DNA from: Gemmatimonadota bacterium
GTDB lineage: Bacteria; Gemmatimonadota; Gemmatimonadetes; Gemmatimonadales; GWC2-71-9
Direction of reading: 5' to 3'
Length of the DNA stretch: 35,716 bases
NCBI GenBank assembly: GCA_016794805.1
Contig: JAEUJI010000353.1
Coordinates: forward strand, 1 to 35,716
The notes under the pieces are model-generated. The model ran no database searches. It had not been told where the DNA came from and was given only the letters and a program-made list of their open reading frames with translations. Positions 27,031-34,932 of the stretch are shown here, one piece after another. Within the stretch, counting starts at the first letter, position 1; each line of letters opens with the position of its first letter. The position numbers and the translations under genes were made by a program.

Positions 27031-27259
27031 CGGAACGACCTCCGCTTCGGCTGAAGGAGCCAGCGGCCCGGGTGTGGGGGGCGGCAGCGCGGCCAGTGGT
27101 AGATCGCGACTGTCGGGAAATGGGCCGGAATGCCCGACCAAGATTGTCCCGGGTCAATGAAGGGAACTTGAAGGGGCGGTGAATCGGCTTCAGGTTAGGG
27201 GGAGCCGCCCGCGGGACGGGCCGGCCGGAGTCCAGCCCCCTTGAGAATCAGGCTCAATC
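27031..27259. other. divergent intergenic region between hydrogenase operon and Vgb-like gene
   Basis: This 229-bp gap contains the palindrome at 27143-27158, an AT-richer stretch at 27157-27197 with a possible TTGAAG -35 (27168-27173) for the plus-strand gene, and a very GC-rich stretch with short self-complementary runs at 27200-27235. A TTGAG/CTCAA pair (27241-27257) sits immediately before the plus-strand ATG. I see no coding sequence in it. Confidence 0.4.
27143..27158 (-). promoter_or_regulatory. palindrome upstream of hydrogenase operon, CRP/FNR-box-like
   Basis: ATTGTCCCGGGTCAAT is symmetrical at 7 of 8 base pairs. Read on the operon strand it gives TTGA-N6-ACAA, one base from the CRP/FNR-family TTGA-N6-TCAA pattern. 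It lies 113 bp upstream of the small-subunit ATG in the only divergent intergenic region of this block. A TTGACC inside it could also act as a -35, but I see no good -10 at 17 bp. No sigma-54 -24/-12 pair was found. Confidence 0.35.
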
Positions 27260-28264
27260 ATGCGCGCCGTGCCCATCCTGCTCCTCCTGCCCCTCGCCGC
27301 GGCCGCCCAGGCCCCCGCCACCGTCACCGAGTGGCCCGTCCCCTGGGAACAGAGCCGCCCCCGCGATCCCATGGTGGCCCCCGACGGCCGGGTCTGGTTC
27401 GTCGGCCAGGCTGGCAACTACCTCGCGGTGCTGGACCCGGTCTCGGGCCGGTTCCGCCGCTACGAGATCGACCCCGGGACCAACCCCCACAACGTCATCG
27501 TGGCGCGGGACGGCACCCCCTGGTACGCCGGCAACCGGAACGGGATGATCGGCCGGCTGGATCCGGCCACCGGGGCGATCACCCGCTACCCGATGCCGGA
27601 GGCGGACCTGACCGATCCGCACACCCTGACCTTTGACCGGGCCGGCAACCTCTGGTTCACGCTGCAGGGCTCCAACGCGGTGGGGCACCTGAACGCCACC
27701 ACCGGGGCCATCCGCATCGTCCGCATGCCGAATCCCGGCTCCCGCCCCTACGGCATCGTGATGGACTCGAAGGACCGCCCCTGGTTCGTCGAGTTCGGCG
27801 CCAACCGGATCGGGACGATCGATCCGGCCAGCTACACCCTCCGGGAGTACACCATCCCCGATCCCGGCGCCAGGCCGCGGCGGCTGGTGATCACCCCGGA
27901 CGACCGGATCTTCGCGGGCGACTACGCCCGCGGAAAGCTGGTCGCGCTCGACCCCGCGACCGGGACCTTCGAAGAGTGGCAGAACCCCGCCGGCGCCCGC
28001 TCGGCGCCGTACGCCATGGCCGGGGATGACCGGGGCCGGGTATGGCAGGTGGAGACCGGGGTGCAGCCGAACCGGCTGGTGGCGTTCGACCCCCGCACCC
28101 GGAGCTTCGGGACCCCGATTCCCATCGCCGAGAGCGGGGGCATCGTGGTGCGGCACATGACCTTCGACCCGCGGACCCGGAGCCTCTGGTTCGGGACCGA
28201 TGCCGGGACCATCGGCCGCGCGGCACTCGGCGGACCGGGCGCCGGGGCGGGCGCGACGCCGTAG
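27260..28264 (+). CDS. secreted Vgb-like (virginiamycin B lyase family) beta-propeller protein
   Basis: A 334-aa protein with a signal peptide (MRAVPILLLLPLAAAAQA), then about six to seven blades of the repeat D..G..WF.....N.IG.ld. Examples are APDGRVWFVGQAGNYLAVLD, FDRAGNLWFTLQGSNAVGHL and MDSKDRPWFVEFGANRIGTID. This is the pattern of the virginiamycin B lyase (streptogramin lyase) family. True Vgb linearises type B streptogramins in the cytoplasm; most exported relatives are uncharacterised and may bind or cleave other lactones or glycans, so antibiotic resistance should not be assumed. It is followed by a 105-bp mirror repeat and then a two-gene efflux system. Confidence 0.82.
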   Translation: MRAVPILLLLPLAAAAQAPATVTEWPVPWEQSRPRDPMVAPDGRVWFVGQAGNYLAVLDPVSGRFRRYEIDPGTNPHNVIVARDGTPWYAGNRNGMIGRLDPATGAITRYPMPEADLTDPHTLTFDRAGNLWFTLQGSNAVGHLNATTGAIRIVRMPNPGSRPYGIVMDSKDRPWFVEFGANRIGTIDPASYTLREYTIPDPGARPRRLVITPDDRIFAGDYARGKLVALDPATGTFEEWQNPAGARSAPYAMAGDDRGRVWQVETGVQPNRLVAFDPRTRSFGTPIPIAESGGIVVRHMTFDPRTRSLWFGTDAGTIGRAALGGPGAGAGATP

Positions 28265-28293
28265 GGGGGTGGGCGGCCCGAACTACAACTGCC

Positions 28294-28398
28294 CACCACG
28301 GAAGCACGGAATCCACGGAATCACACGGAACAGTTCGCCGCGAGAATCACCACTTCTTCCATTCCGTGAACTTCCGTGTATTCCGTGATTCCGTGGTG
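28294..28398. repeat. 105-bp mirror-symmetric heptamer repeat, copy 1
   Basis: Four CACGGAA units start at 28297, 28305, 28314 and 28324, separated by 1, 2 and 3 nt. After a 31-nt centre (28331-28361), four TTCCGTG units start at 28362, 28372, 28381 and 28389, separated by 3, 2 and 1 nt. The element is bounded by CAC and GTG and could fold into a long hairpin. It lies 29 nt after the stop of the Vgb-like gene. Copy 2 at 32739-32843 is the same length and differs at 6 of 105 positions. Confidence 0.92.
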
Positions 28399-28488
28399 AA
28401 TGCGATCCCCGTGGTCCTCCGCGGCTCGGCGCGCCGGCCCGGGGGGCGCTCCCTTGCTGTGCTCAACGCGGAGGCGGATCTTCCTCGC

Positions 28489-29658
28489 ATGAAACCGCTC
28501 GCCCTCCTGCTCTGCGCCGGCGTCCTCACCGCCTGCGACGGCGACGCCAAGCCCGCCAAGACCCCGCCCGCCACGATCGCCCAGCCTGTCACGGAAGGCG
28601 CCCTCACCAGCATCACCCTGACCGCGGATGCGGTGCGCCGGATCGGCATCGTGACCGATACGGTGGCGGTCCGGTCGGTGCCACGGCTCCGGACCGTCGG
28701 CGGTGACCTGGTCAGCCGTGCCGGGGCACGTCTGGTGCTCAGCGCGCCGCGGGCCGGCACGGTCGTGGCGCCCGCCGGTGGTGTTCCCGCCGCCGGCTCC
28801 AGCGTGGCCCGGGGCCAGGAGGTGCTGCTGCTCCTGCCTCTGCCGGCGGAGGCGGATCTCTTCGGCGCCCGTGAGGCGGTGCTCTCCGCCGAGGCCCGCT
28901 CGGCGTCGGCCACCCGCAAGCTGGAGCGGGCCGAAGAGCTGCTCAAGGCGGGGGTGGGGACGGTCGAGGTAGTCGAAGACGCGCGCGCGGAGAAGGCGGC
29001 GACGGACGCGGAGCTGGCGGCGGCCCGGGCCCGCGCGGGGCAGCTCGAAGGGGGCGACCTCGATGCCGTGAGCGAGGGCGCCATCGCGATCCCGGCGCCG
29101 CTCACCGCGGTCGTGCTCGATGTTGCGGTGGCGCCGGGACAGCGGGTGGCCGCGGGGGCGGCGCTGATCACCATCGAGGATGTGGATCCGCTCTGGCTCC
29201 GGGTGCCGCTCTACGCCGGCGACCGGGCCGATGCCGATCTCTCCCTCGGCGTCCGGGTCCGCGGGATCAGCGAGCCGGCCGCGGCGGGGGGCCACCTCGC
29301 CCGGCGCATCGCCGGTCCGCCCACCGCGGATCCGCTGGCGGCCAACGTGGATCTCTGGTTCGCCCTGCCCAACGCGAGCGGACAGCTCCGGCCGGGGGAG
29401 CGGGTGCTGGTCTCGCTGCCGCTCCGGGGCAGCGCGGCCGGGCTGGTCGTGCCCTGGTCCGCGGTGGTCCGGGACATCAATGGCGGCACCTGGGTCTATG
29501 AGCGGACCGACTCCCTGGTCTTCGTGCGGCGGCGGGTGGAAGTGGAGCATGTGGTCGGGGACGTCGCCGTGCTCCGCCGGGGGCCGCCGGTCGGCGCCCG
29601 CGTGGTGCGCATCGGGGCGATGGAGCTGTTCAGCACCGAGTTCGGGCCCGCGAAGTGA
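28489..29658 (+). CDS. RND efflux periplasmic adaptor (membrane-fusion) lipoprotein
   Basis: A 389-aa membrane-fusion protein. The signal peptide ends in a lipobox (LTAC, Cys16), so it should be lipid-anchored. The central region has the lipoyl/barrel-sandwich halves ([18 protein letters not shown] and [24 protein letters not shown]) around an alpha-helical hairpin of about 65 residues rich in Ala, Glu and Lys. A beta-barrel and membrane-proximal domain follow ([37 protein letters not shown]). Such adaptors link an inner-membrane RND pump to an outer-membrane channel. The pump gene starts at the stop (TGATG, 1-bp overlap). No outer-membrane TolC-type gene is nearby. The ATG at 28489 is chosen because the signal peptide starts there; a GGAGG lies 16 nt upstream. 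Confidence 0.9.
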   Translation: MKPLALLLCAGVLTACDGDAKPAKTPPATIAQPVTEGALTSITLTADAVRRIGIVTDTVAVRSVPRLRTVGGDLVSRAGARLVLSAPRAGTVVAPAGGVPAAGSSVARGQEVLLLLPLPAEADLFGAREAVLSAEARSASATRKLERAEELLKAGVGTVEVVEDARAEKAATDAELAAARARAGQLEGGDLDAVSEGAIAIPAPLTAVVLDVAVAPGQRVAAGAALITIEDVDPLWLRVPLYAGDRADADLSLGVRVRGISEPAAAGGHLARRIAGPPTADPLAANVDLWFALPNASGQLRPGERVLVSLPLRGSAAGLVVPWSAVVRDINGGTWVYERTDSLVFVRRRVEVEHVVGDVAVLRRGPPVGARVVRIGAMELFSTEFGPAK

Positions 29659-32600
29659 TGGGAGCGCTCGTCGGAATGGCCCTGCGCCACCGGGTCACGG
29701 TGGTGGCGCTCGCGCTGCTGCTGGTCCTGCTCGGGCCCGGCGTCCTGCGGCAGACGCCGCTCGACGTCTTCCCCGAGTTCGCCCCGCCCCTGGTCGAGAT
29801 CCAGACCGAGGCGCCCGGCCTCTCCACCGACGAGGTGGAGAGCCTGGTGACCATCCCGATCGAGAACGCGATGCTCGGGATCGGGTGGGTGAGCACCATC
29901 CGCTCCAAGTCGGTGCTGGGTCTCTCCTCCGTGGTGCTGCTCTTCCCCCAGGGCACGGACCTGCTGCGGGTGCGGCAACTGGTGCAGGAGCGGCTGGCGC
30001 CGGTCGCCGTCACCCTTCCCGGCGCCGCGCACCCCCCCGTCATCCTCTCGCCCCTCTCCAGCACCAGCCGGGCGCTCAAGATCGGGATCAGCTCTCCCAC
30101 GCTGACCCAGGTGGACCTCACCACCCTGGCCATGTGGACCATCCGGCCCCGGCTCATGGCGGTGCCGGGCGTCGCCAACGTGGCCATCTGGGGCCAGCGG
30201 GACCGGCAGCTCCAGGTGCTGGTGGACCCCGATCGTCTCCGGGCCCATGGGGTCACGCTGGACCAGGTGACGACCGCCACCCGGGAGGCCACGACGATCG
30301 GCGGCGGCGGTTTCGTGGACACCCCGAACCAGCGCTTCGCGGTGGCGCACCGCTCCCCGATCCGGGGCCCCGCCGACCTCGCCCGCATGGTGGTGGTGGA
30401 GCGCGCCGGGACCCCGCTCACGCTGGGCGACGTCGCCACGGTGGTGGAGGGCCATCCGGCCCCGATCGGCGACGCGATCATCAACGACGGGCCCGGGCTG
30501 CTGCTGATCGTGGAGAAGCAGCCGTGGGGCAACACCCTCTCCGTGACCCAGGGGGTGGAACAGGCGCTCCGTGAACTGGCGCCGGCGCTCGCCGGCGTCG
30601 AGGTGGACCCCACCATCTTCCGCCCCGCCACCTTCATCGAGATGTCGCTCGGCAACCTGCGGCGGGCGCTGCTGCTGGGATGTGCCCTCGTGGTGCTGGT
30701 CCTGGCGCTCTTCCTCAATGAATGGCGCACCGGCGTCATCAGCCTCACGGCGATTCCCCTCTCCCTGCTGGCCGCCGGCCTGGTGCTGCACTGGCGGGGC
30801 GGCACCCTGGACACGATGGTGCTCGCCGGCCTCGTCATCGCGCTGGGCGAGGTGGTGGATGACGCGATCATCGACGTCGAGAACATCTCCCGGCGGCTGC
30901 GCCAGAATCGCGCGCTCCCGGCGCCCCGGCCCGCCCTGGAGGTGGTCTTCGGCGCCTCCCTCGAGGTCCGCAGCGCGGTGGTGTACGGCAGCCTTCTCGT
31001 GGTGCTGGTCTTCCTGCCGGTGTTCCTGCTCCAGGGGCTGGCGGGGGCCTTCTTCCGGCCGCTCGCGCTGGCCTACGTCCTGGCCATCGGCGCGTCGCTG
31101 CTGGTGGCGCTCACCGTCACCCCGGCGATGGCGCTGCTGCTCCTCCCTGGGGCGCCGGAGGCGGCGCACACCACGCGCACCGTGGCCTGGCTGCGGCGCC
31201 GCTACGAGGCGGCGCTGCCCCGCTGGGTGGACCGGCCCGGCCGGGCGATCCGGATCATCGTCGTCGCCCTCGGGCTCACGGCGGCGACCTGGCCCTTCCT
31301 GGGCGAGGAGTTCCTGCCGCATTTCAAGGAATACGACTTCCTCATGCACTGGGTGGAGAAGCCGGGGACGTCCATCGAAGCCATGGACCGCATCACCCTC
31401 CAGGCCAGCCGGGAGCTGCGCACCGTGCCGGGGGTGCGCAACTTCGGCAGCCACATCGGCCGGGCGGAGGTGGCGGACGAGGTCGTGGGCCCGAACTTCA
31501 CCGAACTGTGGATCAGCCTCGACCCGTCGGTGGACTACGACGCCACCGTGGCCCGGGTGCAGGAGATCGTGGACGGCTATCCGGGACTCTACCGCGACCT
31601 GCTCACCTACCTCCGGGAACGGATCAAGGAAGTGCTGACCGGCGCCAGCGCCACGGTCGTGGTCCGGATCGCCGGGCCCAGCCTCGAGACCCTGCGCGCG
31701 ATGGCGGCCGTGGTTCGCGACAGTCTGGCGGGGATCGGGGGCGTGGTGGACCTCAAGGTCCAGCCGCAGGTGCTGATCCCGCAGATCGAGGTGCGGCTCC
31801 GCCCGGAGGCGGGGGCGCGCTACGGCCTCACGGGGCAGGCGGTGCAGCGCGCCGCCACCACCCTGATCCAGGGATCGGTGGTGGGGCAGTTCTACGAGGA
31901 CCAGAAGGCGTTCGATGTGGCGGTGTGGGGGGTGCCGGAGATCCGGCGGGACCCGGCGGAGATCGGGCGGCTGCTGCTCGACACCCCGGCGGGAGGCCAG
32001 GTGCCGCTCCGCGATGTCGCGGACGTCGCGGTGGTCCCGGCGCTCAACGAGATCACCCGCGAAGGGGCCACCCGGAAGATCGACGTGACCCTGAATGTCG
32101 CCGGCCGCGACCTCGGCAGCGTCGTGCGCGACGTCGAGTCGCAGCTCGGCGGGGTGCGGTTTCCCGCCGAACACCGGGCCACCGTCCTCGGCGAGTACGC
32201 CGAACGCCAGGCCGCCAGCCGCTCGTTGCTGGTCGCGGCGGCGGTGGCGCTGCTCGGCATCCTGCTGCTGCTCTACACCGACTTCCAGAGCCCGCGCCTT
32301 ACCCTCCTGGTCTTCGGATCCCTGCCGTTCGCCCTGATCGGCGGGGTGGCGGCGGTCCTGCTCACCGGTGGCGTGCTCTCGCTCGGGTCACTGGTGGGAT
32401 TCGTCACCGTCGTGGGCATCGCGGGCCGGAACGGAATCATGCTGGTGAGCCACTACCGGCACCTGGAGCAGGAGGAGGGGCTGCCGTTCGGCCGGGAGCT
32501 GGTGCTGCGCGGGTCGGCGGAGCGCCTCGCGCCCATCATGATGACCGCCCTGGCCACGGGGCTGGCGCTGGTGCCCATCGCGCTGGGCGGCAGCCGCCCG

Positions 32601-32717
32601 GGGCAGGAGATCGAACACCCGATGGCGGTGGTGATCCTCGGCGGCCTGGTCACCTCGACCCTGCTCAACCTGCTGCTGATGCCGGCGCTTTATCTGCGCT
32701 ACGGCCGGCGGACCTGA
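29658..32717 (+). CDS. RND efflux pump, CusA/CzcA-like (heavy-metal efflux family)
   Basis: A 1019-aa proton-driven inner-membrane pump with twelve expected membrane helices and two large periplasmic loops. The N-terminal [36 protein letters not shown] is characteristic of the HME-RND (CusA/CzcA) branch. Helix 4 reads [14 protein letters not shown]: the Asp and Glu equivalent to CusA Asp405 and Glu412 are kept, while the DFG aspartate of the zinc-type CzcA is absent. The length is typical. Which substrate is exported (Cu/Ag, divalent metals or organic compounds) cannot be fixed by eye. ATG 29658 is used; a GTG 3 nt upstream is in frame. It forms an operon with the adaptor, and copy 2 of the mirror repeat begins 21 nt after its stop. 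Confidence 0.93.
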   Translation: MGALVGMALRHRVTVVALALLLVLLGPGVLRQTPLDVFPEFAPPLVEIQTEAPGLSTDEVESLVTIPIENAMLGIGWVSTIRSKSVLGLSSVVLLFPQGTDLLRVRQLVQERLAPVAVTLPGAAHPPVILSPLSSTSRALKIGISSPTLTQVDLTTLAMWTIRPRLMAVPGVANVAIWGQRDRQLQVLVDPDRLRAHGVTLDQVTTATREATTIGGGGFVDTPNQRFAVAHRSPIRGPADLARMVVVERAGTPLTLGDVATVVEGHPAPIGDAIINDGPGLLLIVEKQPWGNTLSVTQGVEQALRELAPALAGVEVDPTIFRPATFIEMSLGNLRRALLLGCALVVLVLALFLNEWRTGVISLTAIPLSLLAAGLVLHWRGGTLDTMVLAGLVIALGEVVDDAIIDVENISRRLRQNRALPAPRPALEVVFGASLEVRSAVVYGSLLVVLVFLPVFLLQGLAGAFFRPLALAYVLAIGASLLVALTVTPAMALLLLPGAPEAAHTTRTVAWLRRRYEAALPRWVDRPGRAIRIIVVALGLTAATWPFLGEEFLPHFKEYDFLMHWVEKPGTSIEAMDRITLQASRELRTVPGVRNFGSHIGRAEVADEVVGPNFTELWISLDPSVDYDATVARVQEIVDGYPGLYRDLLTYLRERIKEVLTGASATVVVRIAGPSLETLRAMAAVVRDSLAGIGGVVDLKVQPQVLIPQIEVRLRPEAGARYGLTGQAVQRAATTLIQGSVVGQFYEDQKAFDVAVWGVPEIRRDPAEIGRLLLDTPAGGQVPLRDVADVAVVPALNEITREGATRKIDVTLNVAGRDLGSVVRDVESQLGGVRFPAEHRATVLGEYAERQAASRSLLVAAAVALLGILLLLYTDFQSPRLTLLVFGSLPFALIGGVAAVLLTGGVLSLGSLVGFVTVVGIAGRNGIMLVSHYRHLEQEEGLPFGRELVLRGSAERLAPIMMTALATGLALVPIALGGSRPGQEIEHPMAVVILGGLVTSTLLNLLLMPALYLRYGRRT

Positions 32718-32738
32718 CGCCACGGCGTGGAAAACACC

Positions 32739-32843
32739 CACCACGGAAACACGGAAGGCACGGAATCACACGGAACTGTTCGCCGCGAGAATCACCACTT
32801 CTTCAATTCCGTGAACTTCCGTGTATTCCGTGTTTCCGTGGTG
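32739..32843. repeat. 105-bp mirror-symmetric heptamer repeat, copy 2
   Basis: Same architecture as copy 1: CACGGAA at 32742, 32750, 32759 and 32769 (gaps 1, 2, 3), a 31-nt centre at 32776-32806, then TTCCGTG at 32807, 32817, 32826 and 32834 (gaps 3, 2, 1), bounded by CAC and GTG. It begins 21 nt after the pump stop and ends 28 nt before the stop of the convergent lipoprotein-like gene. It accounts for most of this intergenic gap. Confidence 0.92.
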
Positions 32844-32871
32844 AAAGTTGCAGTTCCTCAGCAACAAGGAA

Positions 32872-33576
32872 TCACGGCGTCACCGAAGTGAGCCGCACGA
32901 TGTCATCCACCAGCGGCCCGACGCCGCTGGCGTACACCTTGGTGGACTTCGCCCCCGGCTCGAGCGGGGTGGTCTCCGCGAACCGGACGGTATTGCTGTA
33001 GCTGCCCAGCGGCACCACGGTCGTCTCCCCCACGGCCTTGATGGTCACCCGGTCCTGCGCGATCCCCGGCGCCACTTCCTGCTCGAACGCCTGCCCCACC
33101 GCCGGCGTCGCCGGCATGAAGATCCCCGGCGTCGCGCCGCTCACCCCGGCCCGCCACGCGCCGTCGTGCGAGACGATCACCCCATTGTCGTAGATGTCCA
33201 CGTCCTCGCCGTAGTAACAGACCGTGCCGTCCCCGGTCTGCACGAAGAAGTTGCGCGACACCTCGAGCAGCGCCCCCCCAACCGTCTCCCGCTCCTCCAG
33301 CACCCGGGTATAGACCCCGGCGACGAGCTCGGTGTCCGGCAGCGCCGTGACCTGCAGGATCACCGCCTGGCCCTGGTCGTCCCCCTCCAGCACCCACTGC
33401 CGGCCCACCGTCATCGGGAAGTAGGGGTGGGTGATGGCGCTGGAGAGATTGCCGGCCGCGGGCTGGCAGACGGCGATGTCGAGATTGGGCGTGAAGCCGG
33501 GGCCGGAGGCGTCCTGGCAGGCCAGGGTCTGGCCCAGCGTGGTGAGCAGCAGGGCAAGGGTAAGCTGGGTCCGCAT
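32872..33576 (-). CDS. exported lipoprotein-like protein of unknown function
   Basis: A 234-aa protein with a signal peptide (MRTQLTLALLLTTLGQTLA) followed by Cys20, giving a plausible lipobox (TLAC). The mature part contains NPYFP-like HPYFPMTVGRQWVLEG, seen in many uncharacterised exported proteins, followed by beta-rich sequence with paired strands. There are also two later cysteines (Cys37 and the Cys of GTVCYYGED). I do not recognise a characterised family. A GGGGAGGA ribosome-binding site precedes the ATG. A promoter-like motif shared with the nearby ECF sigma gene lies about 42-68 bp upstream, suggesting it belongs to that sigma factor's regulon. It is convergent with the efflux operon. 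Confidence 0.75.
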   Translation of the reverse strand: MRTQLTLALLLTTLGQTLACQDASGPGFTPNLDIAVCQPAAGNLSSAITHPYFPMTVGRQWVLEGDDQGQAVILQVTALPDTELVAGVYTRVLEERETVGGALLEVSRNFFVQTGDGTVCYYGEDVDIYDNGVIVSHDGAWRAGVSGATPGIFMPATPAVGQAFEQEVAPGIAQDRVTIKAVGETTVVPLGSYSNTVRFAETTPLEPGAKSTKVYASGVGPLVDDIVRLTSVTP

Positions 33577-33612
33577 GATGTCCTCCCCGCGCCGGGCGCG
33601 GACTGGGTCTGC

Positions 33613-33644
33613 CCAAGGAACCCCTCAGCCGGAAAGTTGTGACG
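33613..33644 (-). promoter_or_regulatory. candidate ECF-type promoter, copy A (upstream of lipoprotein-like gene)
   Basis: On the minus strand the site reads CGTCACAACT, then CCG after 2 nt, then GGGTTC and TGG, with the same spacing as copy B at 34893-34924. The block lies between the anti-sigma stop and the lipoprotein-like ATG, leaving a leader of about 40 nt with a good ribosome-binding site. The TCACAAC part resembles -35 elements of some ECF sigma groups; the -10 assignment is tentative. Confidence 0.5.
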
Positions 33645-33650
33645 CCCCGC

Positions 33651-34385
33651 TCAGGGCGCGGCCGCCCCACCAAATCGGAGCCGATAACCCCCGTCGCTGT
33701 CCTGCGTCACGGCCGATTCCACCACGCCCGCCCGCAGCAGGAAGAGCCGCCGCCCCTCCGCCTCGATGCTGACGAGCGGCGCGTCGCGCGGCAGCTCCAC
33801 CTGGAGCCCGGCCCCGGAATCCCCGGCCTGCACGATGAGGAGCCCGGCGCTGCTGGTGAACGCGGCCTGGCCCTCACTCACCCGGACGGTGATCCCCCCC
33901 GAGTCCACCACCACGACCCTGGCCTCGCTGCCGGCCGCGCCACCACCCAGCCGGATGGCCAGGCTCGGCTCCACCGGAAGCACGATGCCCGATGGCGCGG
34001 CCGGCGCCGTCGCGGGTGCCGTCGGAGGTGGAGCCTCGTCACGCCGCGAGATCCAGCCGGCGACCCGCTCCACCCACCGCGGCAGCGGCGATCCCGGCAT
34101 GGCATAGGCCGTCCCCGCCGCCGCGCAGGTCAGCACGATCGTGGCCGCCCACCGCCATCGCCGCATGGCGTTCACGCGGGTGCGGAGCCCCGCCGGCGAA
34201 GACACCGTCCGCGGGTCGGGGAGCTCCGCCAGCCGTGACCGCAGCCACCCTTCCTCTGCCTCCGCGGCGGCCACCCGCGCCCGGCACTCGGCGCAGGCCT
34301 GAAGGTGCGCCGCCACCGCCTGCCGCGCCGGCTCGTCGAGCTCGGCGTGGAGCCAGCGCTGGGTCCGCTCATCATCAAGGTGCAT
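33651..34385 (-). CDS. zinc-finger anti-sigma factor with FecR-like periplasmic domain
   Basis: A 244-aa single-pass membrane protein. The N-terminal anti-sigma domain has the HX3CX2C zinc motif (His27, Cys31, Cys34). A transmembrane helix follows at about residues 75-95, then a Pro/Ala-rich linker and a beta-rich periplasmic domain resembling FecR (SGGITVRVSEGQAAFTSSAG, VSIEAEGRRLFLLRAGVVESA). It should hold the ECF sigma at the membrane until an envelope signal releases it. The start overlaps the sigma gene by 11 bp, the usual arrangement of cognate pairs. The signal is unknown; proximity to a TonB-dependent receptor makes a FecIRA-like signalling route possible, but that is inference. Confidence 0.88.
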   Translation of the reverse strand: MHLDDERTQRWLHAELDEPARQAVAAHLQACAECRARVAAAEAEEGWLRSRLAELPDPRTVSSPAGLRTRVNAMRRWRWAATIVLTCAAAGTAYAMPGSPLPRWVERVAGWISRRDEAPPPTAPATAPAAPSGIVLPVEPSLAIRLGGGAAGSEARVVVVDSGGITVRVSEGQAAFTSSAGLLIVQAGDSGAGLQVELPRDAPLVSIEAEGRRLFLLRAGVVESAVTQDSDGGYRLRFGGAAAP

Positions 34386-34896
34386 CGGGATCCTCCGGAT
34401 ACGCGGCGCGGAAGGCGCGCTTGGCCCGCGCCAGCAGGGTGCCGATGCTCGCTTCCGCGATGCCCGTCGCCTCGGCGATCTCCCGGTAGCGATAGCCCTC
34501 CGCCAGGAGCAGGAGCAGCTCGCGGTCCCGGTCGGGGAGCTGGGCCAGCGCCGCTCGCACCCGGACCCCCGCCTCCGCCGCCAGGGTCGCGTGGGCGGGA
34601 GAGGGGCTTGGGTCTCCCACCAGCTCCGGCGCGCGTGCCGGGCCGAGCAGCCGCCGTCGCCGGCCGCGGGCCGCGCGCGCGTTGCGCCACAGGTTCGTCG
34701 CCACCGTGATCAGCCACGCCTCCGGCCGGTCGGGGAGTCCGCTCCGGCGGTACAGCCGCAGGAAGCTCTCCTGCGCCAGGTCCCGGGCCAGCTCCCCATC
34801 CCCGGACAGACGGTCGAGGTAGCGCTGCAGCCGCGGGAACTGGGCGTGGAACAGCCGCTCGAAGGGATCGTCGCCGGGTCCGGTCATCTCAGCCAT
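34375..34896 (-). CDS. ECF-type RNA polymerase sigma factor
   Basis: A 173-aa sigma-70 family factor with only regions 2 and 4. Region 2 runs from FERLFHAQFPRLQRYL through ARDLAQESFLRLYRR and RPEAWLITVATNLWRNARA. Region 4 shows ALAQLPDRDRELLLLLAEGYRYREIAEATGIAEASIGTLLARAKRAFR with its helix-turn-helix. No SnoaL or other C-terminal extension is present. The ATG at 34896 (MAEMTGPG) directly abuts a promoter-like motif, so either the transcript is leaderless or translation begins at the ATG at 34887. It lies 36 bp after a TonB-dependent receptor gene and overlaps its anti-sigma factor gene. Confidence 0.93.
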   Translation of the reverse strand: MAEMTGPGDDPFERLFHAQFPRLQRYLDRLSGDGELARDLAQESFLRLYRRSGLPDRPEAWLITVATNLWRNARAARGRRRRLLGPARAPELVGDPSPSPAHATLAAEAGVRVRAALAQLPDRDRELLLLLAEGYRYREIAEATGIAEASIGTLLARAKRAFRAAYPEDPDAP

Positions 34897-34924
34897 TGAA
34901 CCCGCGACGCGGTGAGTTGTGACG
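34893..34924 (-). promoter_or_regulatory. candidate ECF-type promoter, copy B (upstream of the ECF sigma gene)
   Basis: The minus strand carries CGTCACAACT, CCG, GGGTTC and TGG at exactly the same spacing as copy A. The motif begins about 9 nt after the stop of the receptor gene, and its 3' end runs into the sigma ATG. It fits positive autoregulation of the sigma gene; a leaderless mRNA would follow if GGGTTC is the -10. Confidence 0.5.
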
Positions 34925-34932
34925 GCGGAGGC

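Noticed and set aside
27241-27257. TTGAG/CTCAA inverted pair just before the Vgb-like ATG
   Set aside because: Arms are only 5 bp and the 7-nt spacing does not match a known operator; it overlaps the ribosome-binding region.
27031-27259. Sigma-54 promoter for the hydrogenase operon
   Set aside because: No GG-N10-GC type -24/-12 pair at usable position was found on the operon strand.
28200-28388. Short frames across the two 105-bp repeats giving similar KHGIHGITRN-type peptides
   Set aside because: The similarity is caused by the DNA repeat itself; there is no ribosome-binding site and the frames end arbitrarily.
29496-32174. 892-aa minus-strand frame opposite the RND pump
   Set aside because: Low-complexity His/Gly/Arg/Gln composition typical of antisense frames; the plus strand is a clear RND pump.
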